64,000 bases of DNA from Rhodospirillaceae bacterium (GCA_002722055.1 PBKD01000014.1:504376-568375), one strand, 5' to 3'. Numbered from the stretch's first letter, positions 8,819 through 18,576 are shown. Numbers and translations are program-made. Notes: a model not told the origin generated them from the letters alone.

Positions 8819-9514
8819 ATGGCACTAGATGATAAAGTGAGAAATGCTCTTGATACTATATTTGCTGCAGATTCAGAGCTTTATGCTGATAGAGGTTGGA
8901 ATACACGCAACGGTTTTGGGAAAAATCCGGTATTACTAAATATAGATCTTGCAAACGCATGGACACGCCCAGGTTACAAGTTTTCTTGTAATGATATGGA
9001 TGAATTAATTATCCCAGGTGTACAAAGTCTATTAAAAGCATGTCGCTCCAAAAAAATTCCCATAATATATACTACCACAGGATTTTGTAGTGCTTTTGAT
9101 ATGGGGGCGTTCCCAGTAAAAGCGCCATCCTGGAATGATCTTATTCTCGGCACTCCTGCTTGTGAGATTGATGAACGCGTTGCGCCTATATCTGGCACTG
9201 ATACTTTAATTGTAAAAAAAAGACCCAGCGCATTTGCAGGAACTCATTTAGGAGGTATTTTGCGTGCTGCTAAAATAGATACTTTAATATGCACAGGAGT
9301 AACGCTTGCTGGATGTGTTCGGCACACCGTAGAAGATGCTTTGGGAGAAGGATTCCGAACTGTTGTAGTGCGCGAATGTGTTGGAGATAGAGCGCCTGCA
9401 GCTGTTGAGTGGAATTTATTTGATATTGATATGAAATACGCAGATGTAGAACCCCTTTCAAAAGTTCTTGACTACATTGAAAAGTTTGAACCTTCTAGCT
9501 CAAGTATAACTTAA
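8819..9514 (+). CDS. N-carbamoylsarcosine amidase (isochorismatase-fold cysteine hydrolase)
   Basis: This enzyme (EC 3.5.1.59) splits N-carbamoylsarcosine into sarcosine, ammonia and CO2, a step of creatinine breakdown through N-methylhydantoin. The 231-residue protein matches the Arthrobacter enzyme as I remember it through IDLANAWTRPG, FSC, ASAF-like PSAF, GCVRHTVEDA and WNLFDID, much more closely than generic isochorismatases. The catalytic triad is visible as Asp43, Lys133 and Cys166. A G-rich ribosome site (GGGGGGAAATT) precedes the ATG. It is two bases upstream of hyuA and is followed by hyuB, which encode the enzyme making its substrate, so operon and pathway order agree. Eight of about twelve arginine codons are CGN, unlike the housekeeping genes here. 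Specificity between N-carbamoylsarcosine and other carbamoyl amino acids is inference. Confidence 0.85.
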   Translation: MALDDKVRNALDTIFAADSELYADRGWNTRNGFGKNPVLLNIDLANAWTRPGYKFSCNDMDELIIPGVQSLLKACRSKKIPIIYTTTGFCSAFDMGAFPVKAPSWNDLILGTPACEIDERVAPISGTDTLIVKKRPSAFAGTHLGGILRAAKIDTLICTGVTLAGCVRHTVEDALGEGFRTVVVRECVGDRAPAAVEWNLFDIDMKYADVEPLSKVLDYIEKFEPSSSSIT

Positions 9515-9516
9515 GA

Positions 9517-11577
9517 ATGAAATATAGACTTGGAGTAGACGTCGGAGGGACGTTTACAGATTTAATTTTATTCAATGAAAATGACTCCACTAATGGTAAG
9601 GTATTCTCTGTTAAGCTTCCATCAACACCTGAAGATCCATCAATAGGTGTTATAGATGGAATAAGAAGAATATGTAAAAAAGCAAATGTTCAAGTTAACG
9701 ATAGCATTCACATTATGCACGGCACTACAGTTGCTACTAACGCTATTCTAACGGGCAATGGAGCACGAGTTGGTCTAGTTACATCCACAGGTTATAAATA
9801 TGTTCTCCAAATAGCACGTTCCTTCATCCCGGGTGGACTTGGTGCATGGGTAATTTTTAATAAATCACCTCCATTAGCGCCTCTGAGCCTGACAGTCGAA
9901 GCAGATGAACGAATTGATGATAGGGGAAATATTCTTCAACCTCTTGACGAAAATAAGCTTCGAATTTCTCTAAAAAATTTAAATAAAAAAAATATAGAAG
10001 CTCTAACAATTTCATTTATAAATGCATACGCTAATGACGTTCACGAAAAAATTGCTGAGCGAATTGCTAAAGAAGAACTTCCTGATATTCCTATATCAAT
10101 ATCATCTTATGTGAACCCCGAAATACAAGAATATGAAAGAACAATTACAACTGTTTGTAATTCTTTTGTGAGACCAATAGTATCTAAATATGTACGTAAC
10201 CTTAACAGCAAAATTAAAACATTCTCAAAAGATGTCAAATTACACATACTGCGTTCAGACGGAGGCTTAACTTCTCCTGCTGGAGCAGAAATGATACCAG
10301 TAAACCTATTAATGAGTGGACCCGCTGGTGGTGTTGCTGGTGCTATATGGAATGCCAAAAAAACAAAATATAAAAACTTTTTGACTTTTGATATGGGAGG
10401 AACCTCAACAGATGTTTGTGTAGTGAAAGATTTAAATCCTCAAACTCGACGTGAAACAACTGTTGGAGATCTTACGGTAAGAGCATCATCTCTGGATGTC
10501 CGTACTGTTGGAGCTGGAGGTGGATCAATAGCTCACGTTCCAGACCTGACTGGAGCCTTAAGAGTTGGACCGCAAAGTGCTGGTGCCTTACCCGGTCCCG
10601 CAGGCTACGGCAAGGGTGGCGAAAAACCAACTGTTACAGATGCCAATATAGTGCTCGGCTATTTGCCCGAAACAGCCTATTTAGGTGGGGATATGAAAAT
10701 TTATAAATCAAAAGCTATTCCGGCTATTCAATCAATTGCTGAAAGTCTTAAATTTAATATAGAGCGTGCAGCTGAAGGTATCTACAATATTGTTAATGAA
10801 AGGATGATAGGGGCCCTTCGTTTAATTTCAATTCAACAAGGATATGACCCTCGAGATTTTGCTCTAGTAGCTTTTGGAGGTGCAGGTCCAATTCACGCTA
10901 ATGCTTTAGCCAATATCCTTGGATCATGGCCAGTAATAGTACCACCTGCCCCAGGTGTTCTCTGTGCTTATGGTGATGCAACAACATATGTAAAAGACGA
11001 AGCTTCTCGTACAATCATGAAACGCTTTTCTGAAACAACTAATAATGAGATTTTAGAAATTTTTGACCAACTAATTGAAAAAGCATCAGCAGCATTAGAC
11101 CTAGAGGACATTCCACGTAACAATCAAACCATTACCCTTGAAGCGGACATTCGTTATACAGGTCAAGTGCTGCATAGAACTGTAACTATAAATAAAGATG
11201 TTTTTATTCGAGAAGGATTAAATGGCCTCGGTAAAACCTTCGATGAACTCCATAAACGTCTCTATACTTTTGCCTTAGATACTGAACGTGAAATTATTAA
11301 CTTGAGAGCTATTGTTGAAGATAAAAGTCTCATATTAGATGCTCCCAAAATTAAGCCTGGCAACTCTGATTCAGAGCATGCGAAAGTAGGGGAACAAAAG
11401 ACATTTTTTAATGGTGGTTATTGTATTTCAAAAATCTATGACAGATCCAAATTATTATCTGGAAATAAGATACCAGGACCAGCTATACTGATACAACCTG
11501 ATACTACCACTTTGATTATACCTGAACATATAGGCTATATAGATGAAATTGGAAATATTATAATTCAACCTATGTAA
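9517..11577 (+). CDS. hyuA: ATP-dependent (N-methyl)hydantoinase subunit A, copy 1
   Basis: HyuA is the ATP-binding, ASKHA-fold subunit of the hydantoinase/oxoprolinase family; with HyuB it opens five-membered cyclic amides at the cost of ATP. The 686-residue protein begins YRLGVDVGGTFTDL (phosphate-1 motif), carries MHGTTVATNAIL, the second phosphate motif FDMGGTSTDV, VGAGGGSIA, PGPAGYGKGG and FGGAGPIHA, all standard for HyuA, and has the normal length. Its ATG lies two bases after the amidase stop, and hyuB follows after 17 bases, so the three form one operon. Adjacency to N-carbamoylsarcosine amidase argues for N-methylhydantoin as substrate rather than 5-oxoproline (inference). Contains G+C-rich stretches around the conserved glycine motifs. 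Confidence 0.92.
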   Translation: MKYRLGVDVGGTFTDLILFNENDSTNGKVFSVKLPSTPEDPSIGVIDGIRRICKKANVQVNDSIHIMHGTTVATNAILTGNGARVGLVTSTGYKYVLQIARSFIPGGLGAWVIFNKSPPLAPLSLTVEADERIDDRGNILQPLDENKLRISLKNLNKKNIEALTISFINAYANDVHEKIAERIAKEELPDIPISISSYVNPEIQEYERTITTVCNSFVRPIVSKYVRNLNSKIKTFSKDVKLHILRSDGGLTSPAGAEMIPVNLLMSGPAGGVAGAIWNAKKTKYKNFLTFDMGGTSTDVCVVKDLNPQTRRETTVGDLTVRASSLDVRTVGAGGGSIAHVPDLTGALRVGPQSAGALPGPAGYGKGGEKPTVTDANIVLGYLPETAYLGGDMKIYKSKAIPAIQSIAESLKFNIERAAEGIYNIVNERMIGALRLISIQQGYDPRDFALVAFGGAGPIHANALANILGSWPVIVPPAPGVLCAYGDATTYVKDEASRTIMKRFSETTNNEILEIFDQLIEKASAALDLEDIPRNNQTITLEADIRYTGQVLHRTVTINKDVFIREGLNGLGKTFDELHKRLYTFALDTEREIINLRAIVEDKSLILDAPKIKPGNSDSEHAKVGEQKTFFNGGYCISKIYDRSKLLSGNKIPGPAILIQPDTTTLIIPEHIGYIDEIGNIIIQPM

Positions 11578-11594
11578 AGAAATAGATAAAATTA

Positions 11595-13472
11595 ATGACT
11601 GCAAATTTAATAGAGAGTAATAGTAGTGATTTTCAAGAAGTCGATGTTGACCCTGTAGCCTTAGATATAATTGAAAATGCATTACGAAATGCACGAGAAG
11701 AAATGGATGCAGTGCTTTTTCGCACAGCGATGTCTCCAGGTATTCGTGAACAACATGATGAATTTCCAATGATTGCCAACAGAGAAGGCAAAATGATTGT
11801 TGGTCAATTTGGTGCATGTATCCATGTTTTTTTGGATTCATATTCTGGAGATATTCGTGAAGGAGATGTTTTTCTAACAAATGACCCTTATGCATGTAAT
11901 GGCGCCATTAGCCACTCTCCAGACTGGCTTGTTATAATGCCTATTTACAAAGACGGCCGAGTAATTGGCTGGGCTGCAATGTTTGGACATATGACTGACA
12001 CTGGCGGCCGAAGTCCTGGCAGCATGCCAACTGACGCTCAGCAAATTTTCGAAGAAGGAATTCTTATTCCACCTACAAAAATTTACGACGCTGGCAAACG
12101 TAATGAAGAAACTTTAAATTTGATTTTGCGAAATTGTCGAATGCCCGATTGGAACAAAGCAGATCTTGATGCGTTAATTGCTGGTTGTCAGCTTGCGGGC
12201 AAGCGCGTTAGAGAGATATCAGAGAGATTTGGTGACAATGTATATTTTTCTTCATTAAAAAAATTGCTTGACCGAACACATGACGCAATGCGTCAAATTA
12301 TTAACACTACTATTCCTGAAAAAAAACAGTATTTTGAAGACTATCTTGATGACGATGGAATCGGGATGGGCCCTTACAAAATTGCATGCTCAATGTGGCG
12401 AGAAGATGGAAAATTAATTCTTGATTTTGAAGGGACTGACCCGCAATCATCTAGCTCAGTAAATTTCTATTGCAATGAAGAAATGACAAAAATGCATTCT
12501 GGTGTCTTTTTGATCATGCTTGCCGATCCACAAATCCTATTCAATGATGGTTTTTATGATTTAATGGAAGTTAGAATTCCTAAAGGCACTCTTTTAAACC
12601 CTAAATGGCCGGCAGCTCTTTCTTGTAGAACCCATGGTCTAGCAAGATCTATGGACGTTTTAGCGGGTCTATTTGGTCAGGGAAATCCTGACTATTTATG
12701 CGCAGCAGGATTTTCTGCAAGTCCACACTTTCTTTACTCAGGATATGATAAACATGGTAAATGGTTTCAGCTTTTTCATATTACCTTCGGAGGAGTTGCT
12801 GCAGCACCATCTGGAGACGGTGCTGATGGGCATGGTATGTGGCCTGATTTCATGAATGTACCAAGCGAACACCTGGAATCAATTCTTCCTTTACGAATTG
12901 AAACACATGCTATTATTCCTGATTCTGGAGGTCCTGGTTACCATCGCGGTGGTAATGGAGTTCATACGGCATACCGAATTCTCAATAAAGGCCAGATTTC
13001 AATTCATGACGATAGATGGTTAACCCACCCCTGGGGTGTTAACGGCGGTCTACCTGCAGCACGTAGTTCTAAATTTCTTGAACGCAGCAATGGTGAAACC
13101 AAAACTCTCGGATCAAAATGTGATCGTATAGAAGTTCTGCCTGGGGATATTGTGCACTATCGAACATGGGGAGGCGGAGGCTGGGGAGATCCTTTAACTC
13201 GACCCGTTGAAAAAGTTTTATTCGATGTTGAAGCAGGTCTTGTTACCCCTAAGGGCGCAACACGTTATGGTGTTGTCATTGGTCAGGATAATAAAGTGAA
13301 TATAGATGAAACTAAAACCTTGCGTAATAGTATGAAAAAGGAAAGAGGAACGATCGAATTATTCAATCGCGGCGGCACAGTTGAAGAACTATTAGCCCGG
13401 TGTGAATTAGAAACAGGTTTGCCTGCTCCCAATCCTCCAACTTTTCCTCATTGGGTCCAAAAGAAAAATTAA
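11595..13472 (+). CDS. hyuB: ATP-dependent (N-methyl)hydantoinase subunit B, copy 1
   Basis: HyuB is the partner subunit that carries the amidohydrolysis (or kinase-product hydrolysis) site and a metal in family members. The 625-residue protein has the usual marks: PVALDIIENALRNAREEMD at the N-terminus, GDVFLTNDPY, HMTDTGG, LDFEGTDPQ, GGPGYHRGGNG and the C-terminal glycine block TWGGGGWGDP. The length is slightly above typical (about 580) owing to N- and C-terminal extensions. It is the third gene of the amidase-hyuA-hyuB operon. About 160 bases without genes follow, before the converging racemase-like gene; no terminator hairpin is obvious there. Arginine is coded mainly by CGN. Confidence 0.92.
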   Translation: MTANLIESNSSDFQEVDVDPVALDIIENALRNAREEMDAVLFRTAMSPGIREQHDEFPMIANREGKMIVGQFGACIHVFLDSYSGDIREGDVFLTNDPYACNGAISHSPDWLVIMPIYKDGRVIGWAAMFGHMTDTGGRSPGSMPTDAQQIFEEGILIPPTKIYDAGKRNEETLNLILRNCRMPDWNKADLDALIAGCQLAGKRVREISERFGDNVYFSSLKKLLDRTHDAMRQIINTTIPEKKQYFEDYLDDDGIGMGPYKIACSMWREDGKLILDFEGTDPQSSSSVNFYCNEEMTKMHSGVFLIMLADPQILFNDGFYDLMEVRIPKGTLLNPKWPAALSCRTHGLARSMDVLAGLFGQGNPDYLCAAGFSASPHFLYSGYDKHGKWFQLFHITFGGVAAAPSGDGADGHGMWPDFMNVPSEHLESILPLRIETHAIIPDSGGPGYHRGGNGVHTAYRILNKGQISIHDDRWLTHPWGVNGGLPAARSSKFLERSNGETKTLGSKCDRIEVLPGDIVHYRTWGGGGWGDPLTRPVEKVLFDVEAGLVTPKGATRYGVVIGQDNKVNIDETKTLRNSMKKERGTIELFNRGGTVEELLARCELETGLPAPNPPTFPHWVQKKN

Positions 13473-13630
13473 ATTTTGAAAACTCCATCTCTCTAAATAA
13501 TTCTTTGTAAAATTTTTAAACAGTAATTAATTTAAAAAGATACTTTTAAGTTTTTACATCAAATTTCTTCTATAGTTCATTTTTAAAACCAAGTTTAATC
13601 AGTAAATGATTATACATGTTAAGTTTTAGT

Positions 13631-14389
13631 TTAGATTTTACTAGCAGCCTCCATCATAGTCTCTATAATTTTTTGTTTTGGTTTATGTGGTTTAGGATAA
13701 GCTTTACGACTATGTGTTAACCCTAAACCAAGCAGACATTCAGCTAACTTATAGGTTAAAGGGCCTGGATTAATTATTGGTACTGGTAAGTTTTTAGAAA
13801 GAAATTCATGTGCTTGATGCATCGTGGTTGAACCAAGTAAAATAACTTCTGCACCATCATCTTCTATACATTTCATCGAAGCTTCTAAAAGTTTAGGAAA
13901 AACTTCCTCTTCTTTTCCTCCTAGTAAATTCTCAACATCTGGCATAACATTAATTGATCGAATTGACACAAGTCTATCTGCAACTCCATATTCTTGAGCT
14001 GCTTTTTTGTAGCCTTGAATCCATCCGTCCCATTGAGTAACGACTGACATTGTATTCCCTAATACTAAGGCTGTCATAAATGAAGCCCTAGCAGGTCCAA
14101 TGACAGGAATATCAAGTACTGAGCGCATAGCATTCATTCCAGAGTCGCTCATTGTATCTACGCACACAGCATCAAAGCCTTCATTCTGTGCATTAAGACC
14201 AACTTCAAATAATGCTAAGTCAGCAATAGCTGAATCATGATAACTATCTAAAAGGTCTGGACCAGCCCTAACCCCTCTAAATTCAAATTCAATATCTGGA
14301 CCAAACGATACGGTGTCGAGCTGAGCTTGTCGATTACCCAGACCTTTTTCGTCAAAAGCAAAAGGTACTATAACAAGAATTTTAGCCAT
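13631..14389 (-). CDS. Hydantoin/Asp/Glu racemase-fold protein lacking both catalytic cysteines
   Basis: The 252-residue protein has the two-domain Asp/Glu/hydantoin racemase fold by motif: MAKILVIVPF at the N-terminus, FDAV then SDSGMNAMRSVLDIPVIGPA in the first half, and GAEVILLG then INPGP in the second. True hydantoin racemases use two cysteines, one before the (S/G)DPG loop and one in LGC(A/S). Here those positions are Thr79 (DTMSDSG) and Ser187 (LGSTTM); a cysteine exists at 76, three residues earlier. It is therefore unlikely to racemise by the two-base thiol mechanism and may be an isomerase, decarboxylase or binding protein (inference). It lies about 80 bases downstream of hyuB copy 2 on the same strand and is probably in its operon. 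Confidence 0.8.
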   Translation of the reverse strand: MAKILVIVPFAFDEKGLGNRQAQLDTVSFGPDIEFEFRGVRAGPDLLDSYHDSAIADLALFEVGLNAQNEGFDAVCVDTMSDSGMNAMRSVLDIPVIGPARASFMTALVLGNTMSVVTQWDGWIQGYKKAAQEYGVADRLVSIRSINVMPDVENLLGGKEEEVFPKLLEASMKCIEDDGAEVILLGSTTMHQAHEFLSKNLPVPIINPGPLTYKLAECLLGLGLTHSRKAYPKPHKPKQKIIETMMEAASKI

Positions 14390-14471
14390 TATTTTACTCC
14401 CTATTTAGCAAATTTATATCTAATGAATATAAACACAATACCACTTCTAAATTTAACTTCCCGGCATTGTT

Positions 14472-16226
14472 TTATTTTTTATTACGTTGATCTCTACAAG
14501 ATTCTGTGGCAGCAATATCAATTTCATTATTCTCATCTATCACTACACCGTATACTTCAAATGCATGATCACTAGTATAGTACCCATCAATCACATCCGC
14601 TCTTACTTGATCGGTGGGACGTTCAAATGGGTCACCGTAACCTCCTCCTCCTGGGGTATACACAGCAATACAATCACCTGCTTTGATCCTTTTCGCAGAT
14701 ACTTTAGCAGGCCAACTTTCAATGGAATCAGATTTATCAATATTCCATTTTTCAAGTTTGCCTACAGTACCTTGTTCTCCACCCAAAAACCCCCATGGTA
14801 TATCTTCGTGTCTATCTGACTCATGCACAACAAACCCATCTGTTAAAAAACGTTGAATTTTAACAATCCCGAGACCTCCTCTATATCTACCTGCCCCAGG
14901 AAAAATATCATCTCTTAGTTCATATCGATCACAGATTAAAGGCAAATGCATGCCAAGGTCCTCAATCGGTTGATTGCGTGTGTTACGCATTAATTCATCA
15001 ATTGAATCAGGTCCATCCGAATATGGGCGACCTCCATAAGAAGATTCGTTTATTTCTATCAATATCCAATATTGACCATCTGGCTTTAAACCAGAGTAAG
15101 AAAATGCTGACAATGTCGCTCCACAACCTGCCGTAACCTTGTTAGGTATTACTGGAGCGAGTGCTTTACTTATAAGATCAACTAAACGCTGACACTGAGA
15201 GAACCTTGACTGACAAGGAGCCGGAAATGTTGGATTAAATATGGATCCTTCGGGAGAAAAAACTTCGATAGGACGAAAAGATCCTTCATTTTGTGGAATG
15301 TATTCAGTATTTGTATAAGTATCAAGCAGAAGAGCTCTAAAAGCAAAGTAACAAGTAACTTTTGTCGATCCCTCAAAAGGAACATTATATGCTGTAGGTA
15401 CTTGTTGCGATGACCCAGTAGTATCAACTTTTGCTGAATCACCCTTTATTGTGATTGTCACCTTGAGTGGTAATTTTTTTTCTCTATTTACTCCATCATC
15501 ATCTAAAAATCCTTCCGCAATATATTCTCCATCAGGTATTTCATTTATTCTACGTCTTAGCATTCCTTCTGAATAATCCATAAGTTCAGAACAAGCAGAA
15601 GTAAGTGTTTTTTTTCCATATGTTTGAAAAAGTTCATGAAAACGTCTTGCACCAAGTTGAACAGAAGCAACTTGAGCCTCTATATCACCTAGCACATCTC
15701 TAGGCACTCTAGTATTTGAACCAATATACTGCCAAAGAGCATTGTTTAGTTTGCCACCCTCGTAAAGTTTCAGACCTGTAAAAAGCATGCCTTCTGCAAA
15801 CACATCAGGAATATCGATTACTATTCCTGGAGTTGCAGCTCCTAAATCAACATGATGAGCTGTATTAGCAGAAAAACCAACTAATTCATTTTCAAAAAAT
15901 ACAGGAGCAATACAACAAATGTCTGGAACATGACTTGCACCGTGATAAGGATGATTATGCAAAACAATATCTCCAGGAAGCCATTCTCCTTGCATAGTTT
16001 TTTCTACACCCCGCATATATCCAGGAATAGACCCTATATGCATAGGAGTGGAATCTGATTCACAAAGAGTATTAAAATTTTTATCAAAAAGCCCTGCGCC
16101 AAGATCTTCTGATTCTCTGACTATTGATGAATAAGACATTCGATAAAGCACATGTCCCATTTCTTTTGCAATTGTGTGCAATGCTCCACCAATTACTTGT
16201 AAAGTTATCGGATCGATATTAGTCAT
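14472..16226 (-). CDS. hyuB: ATP-dependent hydantoinase/oxoprolinase subunit B, copy 2
   Basis: A 584-residue HyuB, the standard length for the family. It starts MTNIDPITLQVIGGALHTI, has GDIVLHNHPYHGASH (cf. GDVFLTNDPY in copy 1), HHVDLG, SSYGGRPYSDG, GAGRYRGGLG and a C-terminal TPGGGGYGDPFERP block. It is only distantly related to copy 1 by eye, so the two pairs probably act on different cyclic amides. The racemase-fold gene follows on the same strand. The gene is divergent from hyuA copy 2 (start 16486), and an AGGGAGG-like ribosome site stands about 10 bases before the ATG. Which cyclic amide it acts on (hydantoin, methylhydantoin, oxoproline) cannot be told. Confidence 0.92.
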   Translation of the reverse strand: MTNIDPITLQVIGGALHTIAKEMGHVLYRMSYSSIVRESEDLGAGLFDKNFNTLCESDSTPMHIGSIPGYMRGVEKTMQGEWLPGDIVLHNHPYHGASHVPDICCIAPVFFENELVGFSANTAHHVDLGAATPGIVIDIPDVFAEGMLFTGLKLYEGGKLNNALWQYIGSNTRVPRDVLGDIEAQVASVQLGARRFHELFQTYGKKTLTSACSELMDYSEGMLRRRINEIPDGEYIAEGFLDDDGVNREKKLPLKVTITIKGDSAKVDTTGSSQQVPTAYNVPFEGSTKVTCYFAFRALLLDTYTNTEYIPQNEGSFRPIEVFSPEGSIFNPTFPAPCQSRFSQCQRLVDLISKALAPVIPNKVTAGCGATLSAFSYSGLKPDGQYWILIEINESSYGGRPYSDGPDSIDELMRNTRNQPIEDLGMHLPLICDRYELRDDIFPGAGRYRGGLGIVKIQRFLTDGFVVHESDRHEDIPWGFLGGEQGTVGKLEKWNIDKSDSIESWPAKVSAKRIKAGDCIAVYTPGGGGYGDPFERPTDQVRADVIDGYYTSDHAFEVYGVVIDENNEIDIAATESCRDQRNKK

Positions 16227-16485
16227 TCCAATACCTCCCTTTTTTTTTAAACGTATTTTACCCTAAATTTGGAGCAGAATACCTATTAAACATTAATGTA
16301 AGCCATAATAATACCATAATTAAATATTTTTAGGTATTTTATAATTATTAGATAATCTATAATTTGAATTTTTGTTTAAAACTATAGTTAAATTTTAAAA
16401 TATTTCTAAATTTAAACATTTAATATTTAAAATTTTTCTAAATGATTTATTTTAGATACATAATACAAATTGAGAGGAAATTTCT
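16227..16485. promoter_or_regulatory. Divergent promoter region of the second hydantoinase pair
   Basis: These 259 A+T-rich bases separate divergent hyuB and hyuA (copy 2). An 11-bp palindrome TAGATAATCTA lies at 16349-16359, near the middle, and could be an operator. Several TATAAT-like hexamers occur on both strands, but no single promoter stands out. No small gene or RNA structure was recognised. Confidence 0.35.
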
Positions 16486-18576
16486 TTGAGCAAAATAGGC
16501 GTTGATGTTGGAGGAACTTTTACAGACCTTATTCTGGAAAAAGAAAATTCCGAGGCTGAAAAAAATAAGGTTTTTGTTCACAAAGTTCCAAGCACCCCTA
16601 AAGATCAGTCAATAGGGGTTATACGTGGCGTTATCGAGATATGCGAAATGGCCGGAATAGACCTCAATGAAGTCAAAACTATTGTCCATGGAACTACAAT
16701 AGCAACCAATGCAATTATTGAATATGATGGTGCAGAAGTTGGAATGCTCACTACAAAGGGTTTTCGTGATATTCTTCATATGGCTCGACACAAGCGTCCT
16801 CACAATTTTTCAATGCAATTTGATGTACCCTGGCAATCAAAACCTTTGGTTAAGCGTCGAAATCGAATACCAATAACAGAGAGAATATTGCCACCTGACG
16901 GAAAAATTGAAACTGAATTAAATGAACAAGATGTACGAGAGGCCGCAAAGTTATTAAAAAAGCAAGAAGTCGAAGCAGTTATTATTTGTTTTATTTTTTC
17001 TTTTTTAAATAATAAACATGAAATTCGTGCAAAAGAAATTTTGAAGGAAATTATCCCAGATATTTATATAAGTTGTTCATACGAGGTTGCTGATGTTATC
17101 CGAGAATATGAACGATTTTCTACAGCTGCTATGAACGCTTTTGTTGGTCCTCGCACTTCTTTTTACTTACGCAACTTAGAAAACTCATTACGTTCAAAAG
17201 GTGCTAATGCAGAAATACGTGTCATGCAATCCAATGGAGGGGTTACAACCATTGAAGGTGGTAGTCAAAAACCAGTGACGATTCTTATGTCGGGGCCAGC
17301 AGGCGGAGTAATTGGAGGAAAATGGGCTGGAGATTTATCTGGGGTTAAAAATTTGATAACTGTCGACATTGGAGGTACATCTGCAGATATAAGCGTTGTC
17401 CCTAATGGTAATGTAAGAATTATGAATCCTAGAGACACTAAAGTCGCTGGATACCCTATTCTTGCTCCAATGATTGATTTAGCAACAATCGGCGCTGGAG
17501 GAGGCTCTATTGCTTATGTTGACGAAGGCGGTGCATTCCGTGTTGGCCCTCGATCTGCTGGAGCTGAACCAGGTCCTGCCTGCTATGGAAAGGGTGGAAC
17601 AGAACCAACAGTAACTGATGCACAAGTTGTACTCGGTCGTCTTGATCCCAACCACTTTTTGGCTGGCGGCATAGAAATTAAACCTGAACTTGCTATTAAT
17701 GCCATAGAAAATAATTTATGTTCAAAACTAAATTTAAGCGTAAAAGAGGCTGCATTAGGAATAATTCGGGTAATCAATTCTAATATGTCACTCGAAATCC
17801 GAGCTAATTCAGTTGCTCAAGGCATAGATCCAAGACAATACTCTCTAGTAGCCTTTGGAGGAGCAGGGCCATTACATGGTGTTGATTTAGCAAAATCTGT
17901 ATCTGCAAAAGAAATAATAATTCCACCTGCTCCGGGAATAAATGCTGCAACCGGTCTACTTGCTACAGATATGCAGTACGAATTTACCAGATCAGTTTTA
18001 ATTACAATAAGTGAATCAGAGCAATCTGACCTTGATAAACTTAATGCTGAACTCAATGATCTCATGAATATCGCTCAAAAAGCACTAGAAGTTGATGGAG
18101 TCAAATCAATAGGTCAAAAATTTACACGTATAGCTGAATGCAGATATCAAGGACAAGGATTTGAATTGCGGGCTGAATTTCCTGATGGCCCCATAACATT
18201 AAATAATAAGGATATTTTAATAAAAAATTTTCACGATTCACACATGCGTGATTACGATCATGCCTTTGAAGAACAAAATGTTGAAATTATAACCTTGCGC
18301 GTGATTGCTCTTGCCACCACTGAAAAACTTAATTGGTCTAAACTCGAAATTGGTGACGGTAAAAACCCTAAAGATGCAATAATGTATGAAAGCCCTACTA
18401 CTTTTGAAGATGGAACTGTATTAGACACACCACGTTATGATCGGAACAAACTCAAATTTGGGCAGACTATTTCCGGGGCCGCAATAATTACGCAGCAAGA
18501 TTCAACAACTTTTATTCCACCAGACTACATCGCTACAATTTCAGAATATGGCAATTTAATTATTAGAGAAAGCTAG
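16486..18576 (+). CDS. hyuA: ATP-dependent hydantoinase/oxoprolinase subunit A, copy 2
   Basis: A 696-residue HyuA with all expected motifs: IGVDVGGTFTDL at the start, VHGTTIATNAII, VDIGGTSADI, GAGGGSIAYVD, PGPACYGKGG and FGGAGPLHG. The start is a TTG at 16486 with an excellent ribosome site (GAGAGGA, 7 bases upstream). It faces hyuB copy 2 across a shared promoter region, an unusual split of the usual hyuA-hyuB operon, but the pair very likely forms one enzyme. The middle region differs from copy 1 (here HNFSMQFDVPWQ then RRNRIPITER), consistent with another substrate. Arginine codons are mainly CGN. It is followed by the converging flavoprotein gene after about 30 bases. Confidence 0.92.
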   Translation: MSKIGVDVGGTFTDLILEKENSEAEKNKVFVHKVPSTPKDQSIGVIRGVIEICEMAGIDLNEVKTIVHGTTIATNAIIEYDGAEVGMLTTKGFRDILHMARHKRPHNFSMQFDVPWQSKPLVKRRNRIPITERILPPDGKIETELNEQDVREAAKLLKKQEVEAVIICFIFSFLNNKHEIRAKEILKEIIPDIYISCSYEVADVIREYERFSTAAMNAFVGPRTSFYLRNLENSLRSKGANAEIRVMQSNGGVTTIEGGSQKPVTILMSGPAGGVIGGKWAGDLSGVKNLITVDIGGTSADISVVPNGNVRIMNPRDTKVAGYPILAPMIDLATIGAGGGSIAYVDEGGAFRVGPRSAGAEPGPACYGKGGTEPTVTDAQVVLGRLDPNHFLAGGIEIKPELAINAIENNLCSKLNLSVKEAALGIIRVINSNMSLEIRANSVAQGIDPRQYSLVAFGGAGPLHGVDLAKSVSAKEIIIPPAPGINAATGLLATDMQYEFTRSVLITISESEQSDLDKLNAELNDLMNIAQKALEVDGVKSIGQKFTRIAECRYQGQGFELRAEFPDGPITLNNKDILIKNFHDSHMRDYDHAFEEQNVEIITLRVIALATTEKLNWSKLEIGDGKNPKDAIMYESPTTFEDGTVLDTPRYDRNKLKFGQTISGAAIITQQDSTTFIPPDYIATISEYGNLIIRES

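Noticed and set aside
13473..13630. RNA gene or small protein in the gap after hyuB copy 1
   Set aside because: The 158 bases are A+T-rich with stops in all frames and no stable hairpin or tRNA-like cloverleaf visible.
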